This document shows, piece by piece, positions 46,155-54,463 of a DNA stretch of 64,000 nt (positions within the stretch are counted from its first letter, which is position 1; every line of letters starts with the position of its first letter). This stretch comes from Candidatus Nyctobacter psychrophilus. GTDB taxonomy: Bacteria; Vulcanimicrobiota; Vulcanimicrobiia; Vulcanimicrobiales; Vulcanimicrobiaceae. The DNA lies in the NCBI GenBank assembly GCA_014305025.1, contig JACRTY010000037.1, positions 55,021 to 119,020 on the forward strand. Reading direction: 5' to 3'. The notes under the pieces are model-generated. The model had not been told where the DNA came from. It saw only the letters and a list, made by a program, of their open reading frames with translations, and ran no database searches. Both the position numbers and the translations under genes were made by a program.

Positions 46155-47080
46155 GAGCTAGGTAGCTCCTCTCGAGCGTCGATGATGCAGCGAGCTCCTT
46201 GGTTCTCTTGTCCCGGCCAAGCGAGTTGCATCTGGAAGGTGCGCATTGGAAAGCCGATGTCGACGGCGCCGAGGACCACTCGTGCGAGCGTCGATGGCAG
46301 GTATTCGGTTGAAACGCCGTAGCGATAGCGTAACTTGTCGCGGCGGGCGACTCGGGCGGGCCGAGCATTTTGCAGCCCTATTGCTGCCAATAATTCCGTC
46401 AACGGGAATCCGACCATCGTCACATCGACGTGATCGTTCGGCGAAAAACCCGCTTCGAGCGGCACGTAATCACGTCGCCAGTCGAAACGAAAGCTGCTCG
46501 ACATTGGAACCGCAACGTTGAAGGGATCGCGCACTGCCGCTGCGATCTCGGCCGCCGGGAAGGCCGCAATGAGCTTCAGAGCATCCCGCGCCAACGCTGA
46601 TCCGGGGTATCCGCCGGAACCGGCCCATAATTTTACGTTATCGCGCCCGCGTTGCTGGATGCCGTCAGCCCAGTAGTCGAGCTGCAGCGTCGCCGATGCC
46701 GTTTGAAGCAATACGGGTAACGTCGCAGGTGACGACGGAACACGGCTCGGCGAAACGAAGGGTGTATCGCAGATTACGCTGTCTACGTTCCACTTCGCGG
46801 TGGACAACGTGCTGCCGCTCGGGATGAGCGTTATAGCGTTCGCATCGCGCGGGATCAGCGTTATAGCCCTCGCATCGCGGAAAAAGGCGACGACGCTTCC
46901 AACGGGATCAATTTCTTCGTCGCATCGCAAGCGAAAGATTGCATTTGTCGCGAGCCCCTCATATTCGAATCGGGAATCGATTCCGGCCTTTACGATCGCT
47001 TCAGCGGCTTCAACCAATCCGCGACAAGCGAAGACCTGGCCGGGATTTCGAAGGTCGACAGGGACCGACCACTCAGGCAT
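46151..47080 (-). CDS. csb3: type I-G effector subunit Csb3 (Cas8-like)
   Basis: 309 residues from ATG 47080, overlapping the cas3 stop by 8 bp. MPEWSVPVDLRNPGQVFACR, then GLVEAAEAI; DYWADGIQQRGRDNVKLWAGS and a GFPLTELLAAIGLQNARP block match the Csb3/GSU0052 family, usually annotated as the I-U Cas8-like large or accessory subunit. A 10-residue in-frame duplication (AITLIPRDAN / AITLIPSGST-like) comes from a 30-bp tandem repeat at 46821-46880. No Csx17-type large subunit is present, so Csb3 would act in target recognition (inference). Confidence 0.75.
   Translation of the reverse strand: MPEWSVPVDLRNPGQVFACRGLVEAAEAIVKAGIDSRFEYEGLATNAIFRLRCDEEIDPVGSVVAFFRDARAITLIPRDANAITLIPSGSTLSTAKWNVDSVICDTPFVSPSRVPSSPATLPVLLQTASATLQLDYWADGIQQRGRDNVKLWAGSGGYPGSALARDALKLIAAFPAAEIAAAVRDPFNVAVPMSSSFRFDWRRDYVPLEAGFSPNDHVDVTMVGFPLTELLAAIGLQNARPARVARRDKLRYRYGVSTEYLPSTLARVVLGAVDIGFPMRTFQMQLAWPGQENQGARCIIDAREELPSS
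46821..46880. repeat. 30-bp tandem duplication inside csb3
   Basis: Two adjacent 30-bp units (46821-46850 and 46851-46880), both starting GGGAT and sharing AGCGTTATAGC and CGCATCGCG, differ at only a few positions. The duplication keeps the csb3 frame and repeats ten residues. Confidence 0.85.
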
Positions 47081-49784
47081 GTGCACGATCCTCGTCGCGA
47101 GGTTCGTCGACACGGCGCGACGCTGCCCAATCGGCCGCGCGCAGCAGTGCTTCCCACCATGCGAGCCCCCATGGTCCCCATAGCCGTTGAAGCCGCGCGT
47201 AGCGTAACGCAGCCTCCTGTGCCAGGCGGCGCGAGTGGGACGGAGGCAGATTTGGATCAATGGGAGGAATGGACGGGCGCAATCGACCGTGGTGAGCTGC
47301 GATGAGGTGCAGCGCGAGGTCAAGGTCGTCGCCGCGAAGCGCGGCTAGGTCCGTGCACCCTGACGCATCGGCAAGCGAACCGAATTCGTGACGATAGTCA
47401 GAAAGCAGCCGCGGCATCGCGCCTCCGGTAGTTTTCGCATATGGCCTCCCGTCGCGCTCAGCATTCATCGCATTCTGCCATAGCTCGCGATCTTTGCCGG
47501 CATCGTGGAATGCCGCGGCTGCGCAAAGTAGCGTAGATTTCTCTGCGGGTAGCCCCAATGCATCGGCGGACCGCGCAGCCTCGTCGCGCGCCCACGTGTG
47601 GTGCTCATCAAGCGCCTGTTTCTGTTTTGTGATGGCGGCATTTCCAGCTGTCCCGCCCGCGCCGCGCCAAACTTCGACCCAGAGTTCGCGTTCATCATCG
47701 CCGTCGGGATCGAGAGCCCATCGGTAGCCCTGGAAACGCCACAGACCGCTCGGCACCGGCGGCCGTTTGCCGAATAAGACCCGGCGTTGTGCCGTATCCT
47801 TGAGGGATAGACCCCACGACTGAGCTTCATCGCCGTCCAGGGTAGGCGGCCTGTCCGCTGCTTTTGGATCGAGCAGCCCCGCTCGGTCGAGGCCACCAAG
47901 TCGAGCGTCGACCACAAGCGTGCGGTCGGCAAATGCGCGCTGCAACCTGTCGGCCTTGGCGCGACGCAGATCATCGACGAAAAGCAGTTCTTCGAAATCG
48001 TTGCGTGCATCGAGTAGTACGACGACCGGTGAATGGGCCGGCCGGCCTTCGCTCGGTTCGCTCCATGCCTCGGCGCGTTTCTTCAGGATGTCCACGACGC
48101 GATCAACCGGCGCTTCGAGGAGTTCGGTCTGGTGAGGCGGCGCGGCATCGAAGAATCTCCCGAGTTCTTTTACCGTGTCACGGTCCGCCGTACTCGATTT
48201 TTGCAGTGGAAAGTGAACGCGCCAAACAACGGAGCATTGCGGCCGATCATCGGTCCATCCCCGAAGGTATGGCGCAACGTTGGGCCGGCCCGGGTGATCA
48301 CGCAGGGTCGTAAGGGAGCATGCCTCAACGACTTCTGGTGTAACGGCCGGATAGTACGGCGGGGGAGTCTGCGCTTTCCGAATACATTCCTTTAACCGGA
48401 CATCTTGCTTCAGCCGCTCCAACTCAAGCGGACTTGCATCGCGCGTCCCGTCCGCGGCGACGGGCCACGCCGTCGACTCGAACGGTGCGCGCAGTTCAGC
48501 CTCGCGCATGGCATCAACATCGTCTTCGGCGTCCTTCTCGCTCTGGCTCGGAACGATTTCTATCCGAGCGACCCCGGGAACCGGCCGACGATTGACGCGC
48601 CCGAAGCGCTGCACCATGCGTTCCCACGGCACGAGGTCGCAGACGATATCGTCCGCATCCAGATCAACCCCGACTTCCGCAGCGGATGTAGCCACAAGGA
48701 AGGCGGGTTGCGTTTCGGGCGGTGCATCGGGAAGGAAGCGGTTGAGGATTGAGCGCCGGTCCAGCGGTGCGTCGAACTCGTACATAAGATCGCGTTCACG
48801 TAGCCGCCGTTCGCCGACAAATAACTCCGTCATTCGGCTTGCCGTGCCGAAGCGTTTGTTCGCGCGCGCCGATAGGTCCGATTCCACCGCCTGCGCGACT
48901 CTTCGACTATTGCAAAAGACGAGTATGCGTCGGGCGCCTTCACCGAGCGCCCATGCACGGTCTGCAAGGCTGGCTGCCAGCTCGCCGGTCGCAACCGCCG
49001 GCAGCATCACCAAACGCTTTTCGGCCTGGAGACGCGCGCGTACGGACGGTTCGGAGCGGTCGGCCTGGGTGAGGCTGAACGTCTCATCGGCGGCACGCTC
49101 ACGTCCTGTTGCAGACAGCGCCATTGTCCGGAATCGTGGAACGATCCCGCCAGATCGAGAGCGATCAGCATCCGCGAAAGTATGAACCTGTTCGAGAAGA
49201 CGCTCAAATGTTGGAACCAAATGCGACTCATCAAGAACGACCAACGTATCGCAGCCGAGTAGGCCAGCATGCGCGCTACGCATGTGTGGTCCGACGCCAT
49301 AACCGCCAAAAAGCAATCGTGATCCGATCATATCGACGGTTCCGACCACGATGGCCGCGCCGTGCGGTCGATCCATCCACCTCCTGTTGTCGACATAACG
49401 TCCGCGCAACGTCGAAATCGGCAGATCGACTCCGAGCGGCAAACCAAGATTGTGCCGCCAGGTCTCACGTACTTTGGGAGCGACTTCTTCGTCCCTTAAC
49501 GCCGCGGCGAGCCTACTCACAAGCCCTTCGGCTTCGGTCGTTGCTTGGTCAACGACCGCCCGCCGGTCCACAACATACACGAGTCGCCGCGGAAGCGTGA
49601 CGCCGACGGCTCGTGCGATCAGCCAGGCCGCAATCACCCTCGTCTTGCCGAGTCCGGTCGGAACGTCTACTGCCTCCGGGATACGACCCTCTAAAAACCA
49701 CTCTTCGAGCAGACGACGCTGCCAATGATAGGAGCCGGGCGGGGGGACGAGTCGAGCCGTCAGTAAATGACTTAGGTCAGACAT
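47073..49784 (-). CDS. cas3: Cas3 helicase-nuclease (helicase-HD order, type I-G)
   Basis: 903 residues from ATG 49784. The SF2 helicase comes first: PTGLGKT (42-48), DESH box at 185-188 (VVLDESHLVPTF), motif III LSATGRE, and motif VI RFGRVNR. The HD nuclease is C-terminal: EHHTWARDEAARS, FHDAGKD with His760-Asp761, HEFGS and LIAAHHGRLRP. Helicase-then-HD order is a feature of I-G/I-U Cas3, opposite to most type I Cas3. It unwinds and degrades target DNA recruited by the effector complex. First gene of a five-gene operon with short overlaps. Frames upstream of 49784 are unlikely because a promoter lies there. Confidence 0.95.
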   Translation of the reverse strand: MSDLSHLLTARLVPPPGSYHWQRRLLEEWFLEGRIPEAVDVPTGLGKTRVIAAWLIARAVGVTLPRRLVYVVDRRAVVDQATTEAEGLVSRLAAALRDEEVAPKVRETWRHNLGLPLGVDLPISTLRGRYVDNRRWMDRPHGAAIVVGTVDMIGSRLLFGGYGVGPHMRSAHAGLLGCDTLVVLDESHLVPTFERLLEQVHTFADADRSRSGGIVPRFRTMALSATGRERAADETFSLTQADRSEPSVRARLQAEKRLVMLPAVATGELAASLADRAWALGEGARRILVFCNSRRVAQAVESDLSARANKRFGTASRMTELFVGERRLRERDLMYEFDAPLDRRSILNRFLPDAPPETQPAFLVATSAAEVGVDLDADDIVCDLVPWERMVQRFGRVNRRPVPGVARIEIVPSQSEKDAEDDVDAMREAELRAPFESTAWPVAADGTRDASPLELERLKQDVRLKECIRKAQTPPPYYPAVTPEVVEACSLTTLRDHPGRPNVAPYLRGWTDDRPQCSVVWRVHFPLQKSSTADRDTVKELGRFFDAAPPHQTELLEAPVDRVVDILKKRAEAWSEPSEGRPAHSPVVVLLDARNDFEELLFVDDLRRAKADRLQRAFADRTLVVDARLGGLDRAGLLDPKAADRPPTLDGDEAQSWGLSLKDTAQRRVLFGKRPPVPSGLWRFQGYRWALDPDGDDERELWVEVWRGAGGTAGNAAITKQKQALDEHHTWARDEAARSADALGLPAEKSTLLCAAAAFHDAGKDRELWQNAMNAERDGRPYAKTTGGAMPRLLSDYRHEFGSLADASGCTDLAALRGDDLDLALHLIAAHHGRLRPSIPPIDPNLPPSHSRRLAQEAALRYARLQRLWGPWGLAWWEALLRAADWAASRRVDEPRDEDRAHA

Positions 49785-49794
49785 GGATAGCGTT

Positions 49795-49822
49795 ACTATA
49801 TCAAAAGAATCAAAAGGTGCAA
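49795..49822 (-). promoter_or_regulatory. probable promoter of the cas effector operon
   Basis: On the minus strand TTGCAC (49817-49822), a 16-bp spacer and TATAGT (49795-49800) form a good sigma-70 promoter. The expected transcription start is only a few bases before the cas3 ATG at 49784, and no ribosome-binding site is present, so the mRNA may be leaderless. Confidence 0.6.
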
Positions 49823-49963
49823 CGTCACTAATGGCGAACTTTCCTCCGATGCAGACTTCCGGACGGCGCGGCCCCGTTGAAGCTGATTTTTTTGATTGGT
49901 GAGGCCCAGCGTTACAGTCTCCCCGCGCCGTTCGACTTGCTGTAACATTTCCGGGTACGCACG

Positions 49964-50266
49964 TTGCCGGTTGACTTGCGCTTCTCTTGGGATGGCCAAA
50001 AGGATGCTGCAAATTTCGCTAAGCATGGCGTAGGGTTCCAGGAGGCATCGCGCGTCTTTATGGATCCCCTCTCGAATGTCGAACCCGACCTCGGGACACA
50101 AGGGCGTTGGCGGGCATTCGGCGAGGTCGAGGGGCAAGTGCTAGTGGTCGTCCACGAGGACGACGAATATATGGATCATGGCCAAGTCGTCACCGAAATC
50201 CGGATCATCTCGGCCCGCTTCGCAACACCCGCAGAAGTCCGGGCGTATCGTGATGACTCCCGCTGA
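49964..50266 (+). CDS. brnT: BrnT-type ribonuclease toxin
   Basis: 100 residues, RelE-like fold: LRFSWDGQKDAANFAKHGVG, FQEASRVFMDPLS, RWRAFGEVEGQVLVVVHE and IRIISARFATPAEVRAY contain the BrnT signature, with the KHG and ISAR segments conserved. The start appears to be TTG at 49964. It is divergent from cas3 and followed by an overlapping BrnA-like frame. The acidic HEDDEYMDHG insertion is unusual. Target: bulk RNA, by family. Confidence 0.85.
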   Translation: MPVDLRFSWDGQKDAANFAKHGVGFQEASRVFMDPLSNVEPDLGTQGRWRAFGEVEGQVLVVVHEDDEYMDHGQVVTEIRIISARFATPAEVRAYRDDSR

Positions 50267-50471
50267 TATCACCCGACTGGAGGCATTTCCCGAAACAGCG
50301 CCCCTCGCGCAAAGGCGGCCGAAGTCGATCGACCTCTCCGATATTCCGGAAAGCGTGCCCGGAAACAAGGGTGTCCGGGGCAAGTATGCGGACTCTTTTC
50401 GAACCTTTCCGCTCGTTGAAAATTGCTTCCGAGTTGCGCGATGCGTTTTCGACCGCCGACGACGTCAATGA
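50253..50471 (+). pseudogene. BrnA-like antitoxin merged into a decayed repeat
   Basis: The frame begins ATG at 50253, overlapping the brnT stop as BrnA genes do, and reads MTPADITRLEAFPETAP... RRPKSIDLSDIPE, the BrnA-like linker. After this the sequence runs into repeat family R1, the frame changes near 50430, and the BrnA DNA-binding C-terminus is missing. So brnT may lack a working cognate antitoxin, or the R1-derived tail has replaced it. Confidence 0.5.
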
Positions 50472-50490
50472 AGCGCTGCGTTTTCTGCTT
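50323..50490 (+). repeat. repeat family R1, copy a
   Basis: About 165 bp beginning AGTCGATCGACCTCTCCG, with GCAAGTATGCG and CTTTCCGCTCGTTGA in the middle. Two diverged copies follow at 51268-51420 and 53600-53775. The longest open translation across copies contains IDLSDI, KYA.FF, FPLVE and FSTADDVNEALRF. Possibly a degraded small gene (a DUF433-like antitoxin is one guess). Confidence 0.6.
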
Positions 50491-50684
50491 CGGCTTGCGG
50501 ACGAAAGTGCGAAGTATTCCAACGCTCGCAATGAGGATCATGAAATGTCCTCGCAACGGCCTCATGCCGCCTCCGAGGATTCAGCGCACACAAGGTATCC
50601 GAAGAACCGCTTGCGGTCTACGGGCAACGGTTCTAAGAGTGCGACGTAGCGCCGCCGATTAGTTGTTCGCGATGGCAGATCGGC

Positions 50685-50891
50685 TTGGCGCACCGAGAAA
50701 CCGCCGCGAGCTCGCGACGGCTCAGCGACGACATTATCGTGCATTCTTTCGCCCGCGACGAGGTAATCGGGATCGAATTTTTGGCCTTTGGCGATGCTGC
50801 CTTGGATCCACGGGCATCGATTCGCGCAATACAACAACCCGGCTTTACGACGAATTTTCGCGGGCGCGTTGCTCCCAAAATAACGAGATAG
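50685..50891 (+). pseudogene. DUF2283-like protein, N-terminally truncated
   Basis: HRETAASSRRLSDDIIVHSF, then EVIGIEFLAFGDAALDP, matches the DUF2283 core (DDVI-x-D-x-x-G-x-x-x-GIE-x-L) and the intact copy at 51770-52048. The first strands lie in another frame and the C-terminal region is altered. Decayed duplicate. Confidence 0.55.
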
Positions 50892-50999
50892 TCGAATGCG
50901 GCGTCGCGGCCGGCGGCGGAAGCAATGACCTCGTCGATATTTCGTGCTTCGCCGAGAAGGCAACGGCATCCGACAGCGTTTCAGAAGAGCCTGCTAGAG

Positions 51000-51215
51000 C
51001 TAGACGGCGACTTGGACGAACTCGACCTGACCCGGCTGGGCCACGGGAAGATGATCGTCGCGCAGAGCTTCGAGGTGATCCATGATCGCAGCGGGCGCCT
51101 GGGCGAGCAACTCTTCGCGGGTGTCCGCCACGAGCAAGAGCCCAGGTATGCCGGGCGCAATAGCGCTCCATCCCCCGTCGCCCGCACGTTCCAGGATGAT
51201 GGGATAGGTCTTCAT
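51000..51215 (-). CDS. HicB-type antitoxin without adjacent HicA
   Basis: 71 residues: MKTYPIILERAGDGGWSAIA, PGIPGLLLVADTREELLAQAP, AAIMDHLEALRDDHLPVAQP is the complete HicB fold. GGAGG precedes the ATG at 51215 by 5 bases. No HicA or other toxin is recognisable upstream. A degraded copy of its 3' half recurs at 55812-55915. Solitary HicB proteins may counter toxins elsewhere. Confidence 0.78.
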   Translation of the reverse strand: MKTYPIILERAGDGGWSAIAPGIPGLLLVADTREELLAQAPAAIMDHLEALRDDHLPVAQPGQVEFVQVAV

Positions 51216-51267
51216 CGATGCCTCCAAGTGCCGCCACTTTTTCAAAGATCGACGCGGCCGTCGTTGC

Positions 51268-51420
51268 GATCTCTTTCGAACCGTGGTCAGGGACGGAAAG
51301 CGTGCCCGGAACCAAAGGACGTCCGTAGTAAGTATGCGCATTTTTCGAAGCTTTCCGCTTGTTGACATTGCTCCCGAGCTGCGCGAGGCATTTCCGACCG
51401 CGGACGACGGTGGCGGTTTC
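51268..51420 (+). repeat. repeat family R1, copy b
   Basis: Shares with copy a the blocks GGAAAGCGTGCCCGGAA, AAGTATGCG and CTTTCCGCTTGTTGA, then CGAGCTGCGCGAGGCATTT as in copy c. More diverged and closed in all frames. Confidence 0.55.
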
Positions 51421-51540
51421 GTCGGCGTGACCACGGAACGGAAGTGAGTGCTGATGCCGATCAGTTTGCCGTTTGCGGCGCGGCGTCCTAGCTCTGAGAG
51501 GCGTCGTCGAGCGCGCTTGCGTAGGGTACGGCGGCCGCGG

Positions 51541-51770
51541 ATGGGCGAGCTGAGTGGAATAGTCCAAACATGCCTGCAAGCGAATGGCGCAGCGAGGATC
51601 ACAGAAGTCGATGTGGAGACACCGTTACGAGTCCTGAAGAGACGTACGCACCGCCGGCTCGCGACCGCATCGAGCACTATGGACGGACCGAACATGGCCG
51701 AAAACTGCTTGTTGTAACCAACCGTGCGCTCAGCATCGTCGTGACCGTCGTCTTGGAAGAGGAAGCGTAA
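51541..51770 (+). pseudogene. DUF4258-like protein, frameshifted
   Basis: First frame from ATG 51541: CLQANGAARITEVDVETPL. Second frame: RIEHYGRTEHGRKLLVVTNR, ALSIVVTVVLEEEA, ending TAA at 51768-51770. Together these are the short RelE-like DUF4258 fold (helix, then GRD/GRKLLVV strand pair). The break is near 51610-51625. DUF4258 genes are often paired with DUF2283, as here. Confidence 0.55.
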
Positions 51771-52048
51771 TTATCATCGCGCCTGTATCAGTTGAAGTCG
51801 ACCTCGAGGTCGGGGCTGGATACGTTTCATACCGCCGCTTGACGCACGGAGAAACCGTCGCCCGATCGCGGCGGCTCAGTGACGACGTCATCGTGGACTT
51901 TGACGCCCGGGACGGTGTGATCGGGATCGAATTCCTGGCCTTTGATGATGCTGCGTTGGATCGCGGGCGGCGATTCGCACAAGACAACAAGCTCGGCTTT
52001 CCGACGAACCTCGCGGGCGCGTTGGTCGCAAAAAGCGAGATAGTTTAG
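51770..52048 (+). CDS. DUF2283-type protein, probable partner of DUF4258
   Basis: The frame reads VSVEVDLEVGAGYVSYRRL, GETVARSRRLSDDVIVDFDA, RDGVIGIEFLAFDDAALDRG and ends RAFPTNLAGALV-like at 52048, a full DUF2283 domain plus tail. There is no ATG, GTG or TTG at the right place. An ATT at 51770, overlapping the previous stop and preceded by GAGGAAG, is the best start, giving about 92 residues; a TTG at 51839 would cut the domain. DUF2283 proteins are suspected antitoxins. Confidence 0.6.
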   Translation: MIIAPVSVEVDLEVGAGYVSYRRLTHGETVARSRRLSDDVIVDFDARDGVIGIEFLAFDDAALDRGRRFAQDNKLGFPTNLAGALVAKSEIV

Positions 52049-52194
52049 CTGCTGCAGCGGCGACGTGCGGCGAAGCGATGACCTCGTCGATGTTTCGAAC
52101 TTCCCCGACAGTCAGTTTCCTGGCGCGATACACGTGAAAAATCGTTCACTTTAACACATCAGGGCGCCGGCGAACATTCGGCGACGTCGACATA

Positions 52195-53370
52195 GTAACG
52201 GGCGCTTCCTCCTCCGCGTGACGGTGCTGCCGCCGGCGAGCCGGCTGACGCGTAGGACTGTGTCGATTTCCGCCGCGCTGCTACGGACGTGGGTGATGAT
52301 GCCGAATCATTTTGCCGAAGCTTGCGCGCGCGGCAAGTTCCGCAACGGCGGCGTCGAGAGCAGCGCCGTCGAGGCTTCCGAAGCCTTCGTCCGAGAACAG
52401 CGCATCGAGTTTCTCACTGGCCTGCGAAGCGATCTCGACCAATGCGAGCGCCACGGCAAGGCTCGCGAGGAATTTCTCGCCACCCGAAAGCGTGCGTGCA
52501 TCACGCGTTTGTTGCGTCAGGCCATCGAGGATTTGGAACCGTTCTGCGAAGGCGTAGCGATCGTCCGTCATTCTCCGCAAAATATCCGTCGCGACGCCAA
52601 GCAAATGGCGCTCGCGGCGTCGCATCAGATAGTGTTTGAACTCATTATTCTGAAGGTAGCGGCTCAGTTGCTCGAGCGCGCGCAGCAGCGGCTCGATCGT
52701 GGAAACGCGGCTTTCGCACTCCCGAGCGGTGACAAGGTCGGCTTCGGCGCGCGTGAGGCGATCAGCGAGGACCGCGCGTCGGGAGCAAGCTCCTTCCCCG
52801 GCAACGGCCACGTTCTCGATTGTGTCGATGCCGGCTGCCTCCAGCGTCTGTCTCATATTAGAACGTGGCGACTCGAGAGCATCAAGCACCGCGTCGTGGA
52901 AGGTCGCGACATGCTGTTCTGCCGATAGTGTCCAACCGTCGAGTGCAGCTGCCCACCGTAGGACTGTTTGCGTATCCTCGTCGCTGCGCCTGGGGTGCGC
53001 CTCAGGCGTCCCGGTTTCCTCATCTTCGCCCAGAGCGGTAAGGCGATGATCGATCGCGGCGACGCTGCGGGACAAGACGGCGGACACCTCATTTGCGCGC
53101 TGCTGCTCCGCTTCGTGCAAGCGCTGCCGGCAATGCGCTTGCATGCGCCGGGCGATCTCAGATCGTTGCGCGGCCGCCTGAGCGATCGCGACGGAGTCTT
53201 CCAGAAGGCGCTCGGTCGCGCGAAGCTCAGCCTCCTTGAGCGACGCCGGCCGTAACGTTGCCGGCAACGTATGCCGATCGATCTCAAGCTGCCGCAGCTG
53301 ATGTTCGATCTGTTGTCGTTCGGCCGCATGGCGAGCACGGATCGGCGTCGAGGGTACTCGTGAGTCTTGA
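52195..53370 (-). pseudogene. C-terminal half of SbcC/Rad50-like ATPase
   Basis: The main frame (53267 to 52281) has coiled-coil sequence, then RTLSGGEKFLASLAVALALV (ABC signature) and KLDALFSDEGFGSLDGAAL (Walker B/D-loop). After a frame break near 52300, GIITHVRSSAAEIDTVLRVS completes the SbcC end. Upstream, in another frame, STLDADPCSPCG near 53340 resembles the zinc hook CxxC. The N-terminal ATPase half with Walker A and the sbcD nuclease partner are absent, so this is a relic. Confidence 0.75.
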
Positions 53371-53599
53371 CGAACTCCACTCGGCGCTGAGCGTGCTCCT
53401 CGGCGATTCCTGAGCCGGTTTCGCGAGCGGTTTCGAAAGCGATGCCTGCAGGCCGCGGCAAGGCCAAGATGACCATCGTGGTCGCCGCAATGCGGAAGCT
53501 CCTCACACTCGCCTACGGAGTCCTAAAATCCGGTCGCGTCTTCGATCCGGCCTTCGGAACCGCTTGACAACCAACACCGTATCTTGCGGCAAGGCGTCA

Positions 53600-53775
53600 A
53601 AGTCGATCGACCTTTCGGATATTCTGGAAAGGGGGTCCGGACCCACGTGCGTCCATGGCAAGTATGCGCACTTTTTTCAAACCTTTCCGCTCGTTGAAAT
53701 CGCTGCCGAGCTGCGCGAGGCATTTTCGACAGCGGACGATGTCAACGAAGCGTTGCGGTTCTTCCTTTGCCTTGC
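53600..53775 (+). repeat. repeat family R1, copy c
   Basis: The best-preserved copy. One open frame (53564-53815) runs right through it with SKSIDLSDILERGSG, KYAHFFQTFPLVEIAAELRE and AFSTADDVNEALRFF, no stops. Compared with copy a it shows many substitutions and small indels. Confidence 0.6.
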
Positions 53776-53901
53776 GAAACCGCAAAGTATTCCAGATCTC
53801 ATACACCCCCGATGACCCCGCGCGCACTGGATCCTCGAAGGACGCTTGCGCTATCCGCAGAACGTCGCCTGGGATCGAGATCGGGCCCTTGGCCCGCGCC
53901 G

Positions 53902-54462
53902 TTAAGCGTGTCGAAGACGACGCTTTAATAGTGGCGCAGCAGTGAGGATTGACGGATGCTGTAGGGTGAGCGGCTCGACGTGGACGAGCGTTAGAGTCGC
54001 TTGCTCCCACAGACCGATGCTTCGCCAACGAGAATCGTAGTATGACCACCATGAGACGCCGCACCAACTGCTGCGCATGAAGAGGCGGCGTGCCCACGCT
54101 TGGGAAACGGCACGGTCGCGCGAGATGACCGTCGATGGGCGCAGGCGTCGGCGCACGAGCTCGGTCGCATCGTCGAGGTCGCAAAGTAGCTTCGCGCCTT
54201 TGGTTTCGTCGATCTCGTACGTTGCGAGAGCCTGCACGCTTCCAGGGAGCTTGGGCATTCCGGCAAGCATCGCAGTTCCCCACGTCGCGCGCCACCCAAA
54301 GACTTCTGCCACCGCGCCCGCCGGCTCGGAACTGGCGTAAAGAATCACGTAGAGGCTCGGGTTGTCGATACGGCCGGCGCCTTGTCGCCGGGTGTGCAGG
54401 GCACCGCCTGCCTCGTGCGGCGCAGCACTTGCGAGATACGGAAAGACGCGGTAGAGGAGCAC
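53902..54462 (-). CDS. RES-domain toxin (NAD-targeting type)
   Basis: 186 residues from a GTG at 54462, two bases after the antitoxin stop. LLYRVFPYLASAAPHEAGGA, RIDNPSLYVILYASSEPAGA, VAEVFG is the RES N-terminal motif set with the conserved Arg, Tyr/Ser and Glu; a C-terminal strand-rich part follows (SIGLWEQATLTLVHVEPL). RES proteins such as MbcT or ParT hydrolyse or phosphorylate NAD or modify metabolic enzymes. Intact, with its cognate antitoxin upstream. Confidence 0.82.
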   Translation of the reverse strand: MLLYRVFPYLASAAPHEAGGALHTRRQGAGRIDNPSLYVILYASSEPAGAVAEVFGWRATWGTAMLAGMPKLPGSVQALATYEIDETKGAKLLCDLDDATELVRRRLRPSTVISRDRAVSQAWARRLFMRSSWCGVSWWSYYDSRWRSIGLWEQATLTLVHVEPLTLQHPSILTAAPLLKRRLRHA

Positions 54463-54463
54463 G

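Noticed and set aside
41907..49784. Csx17-type large subunit of other I-U/I-G loci
   Set aside because: No gene of suitable size or pattern; Csb3 fills the position between cas3 and csb1.
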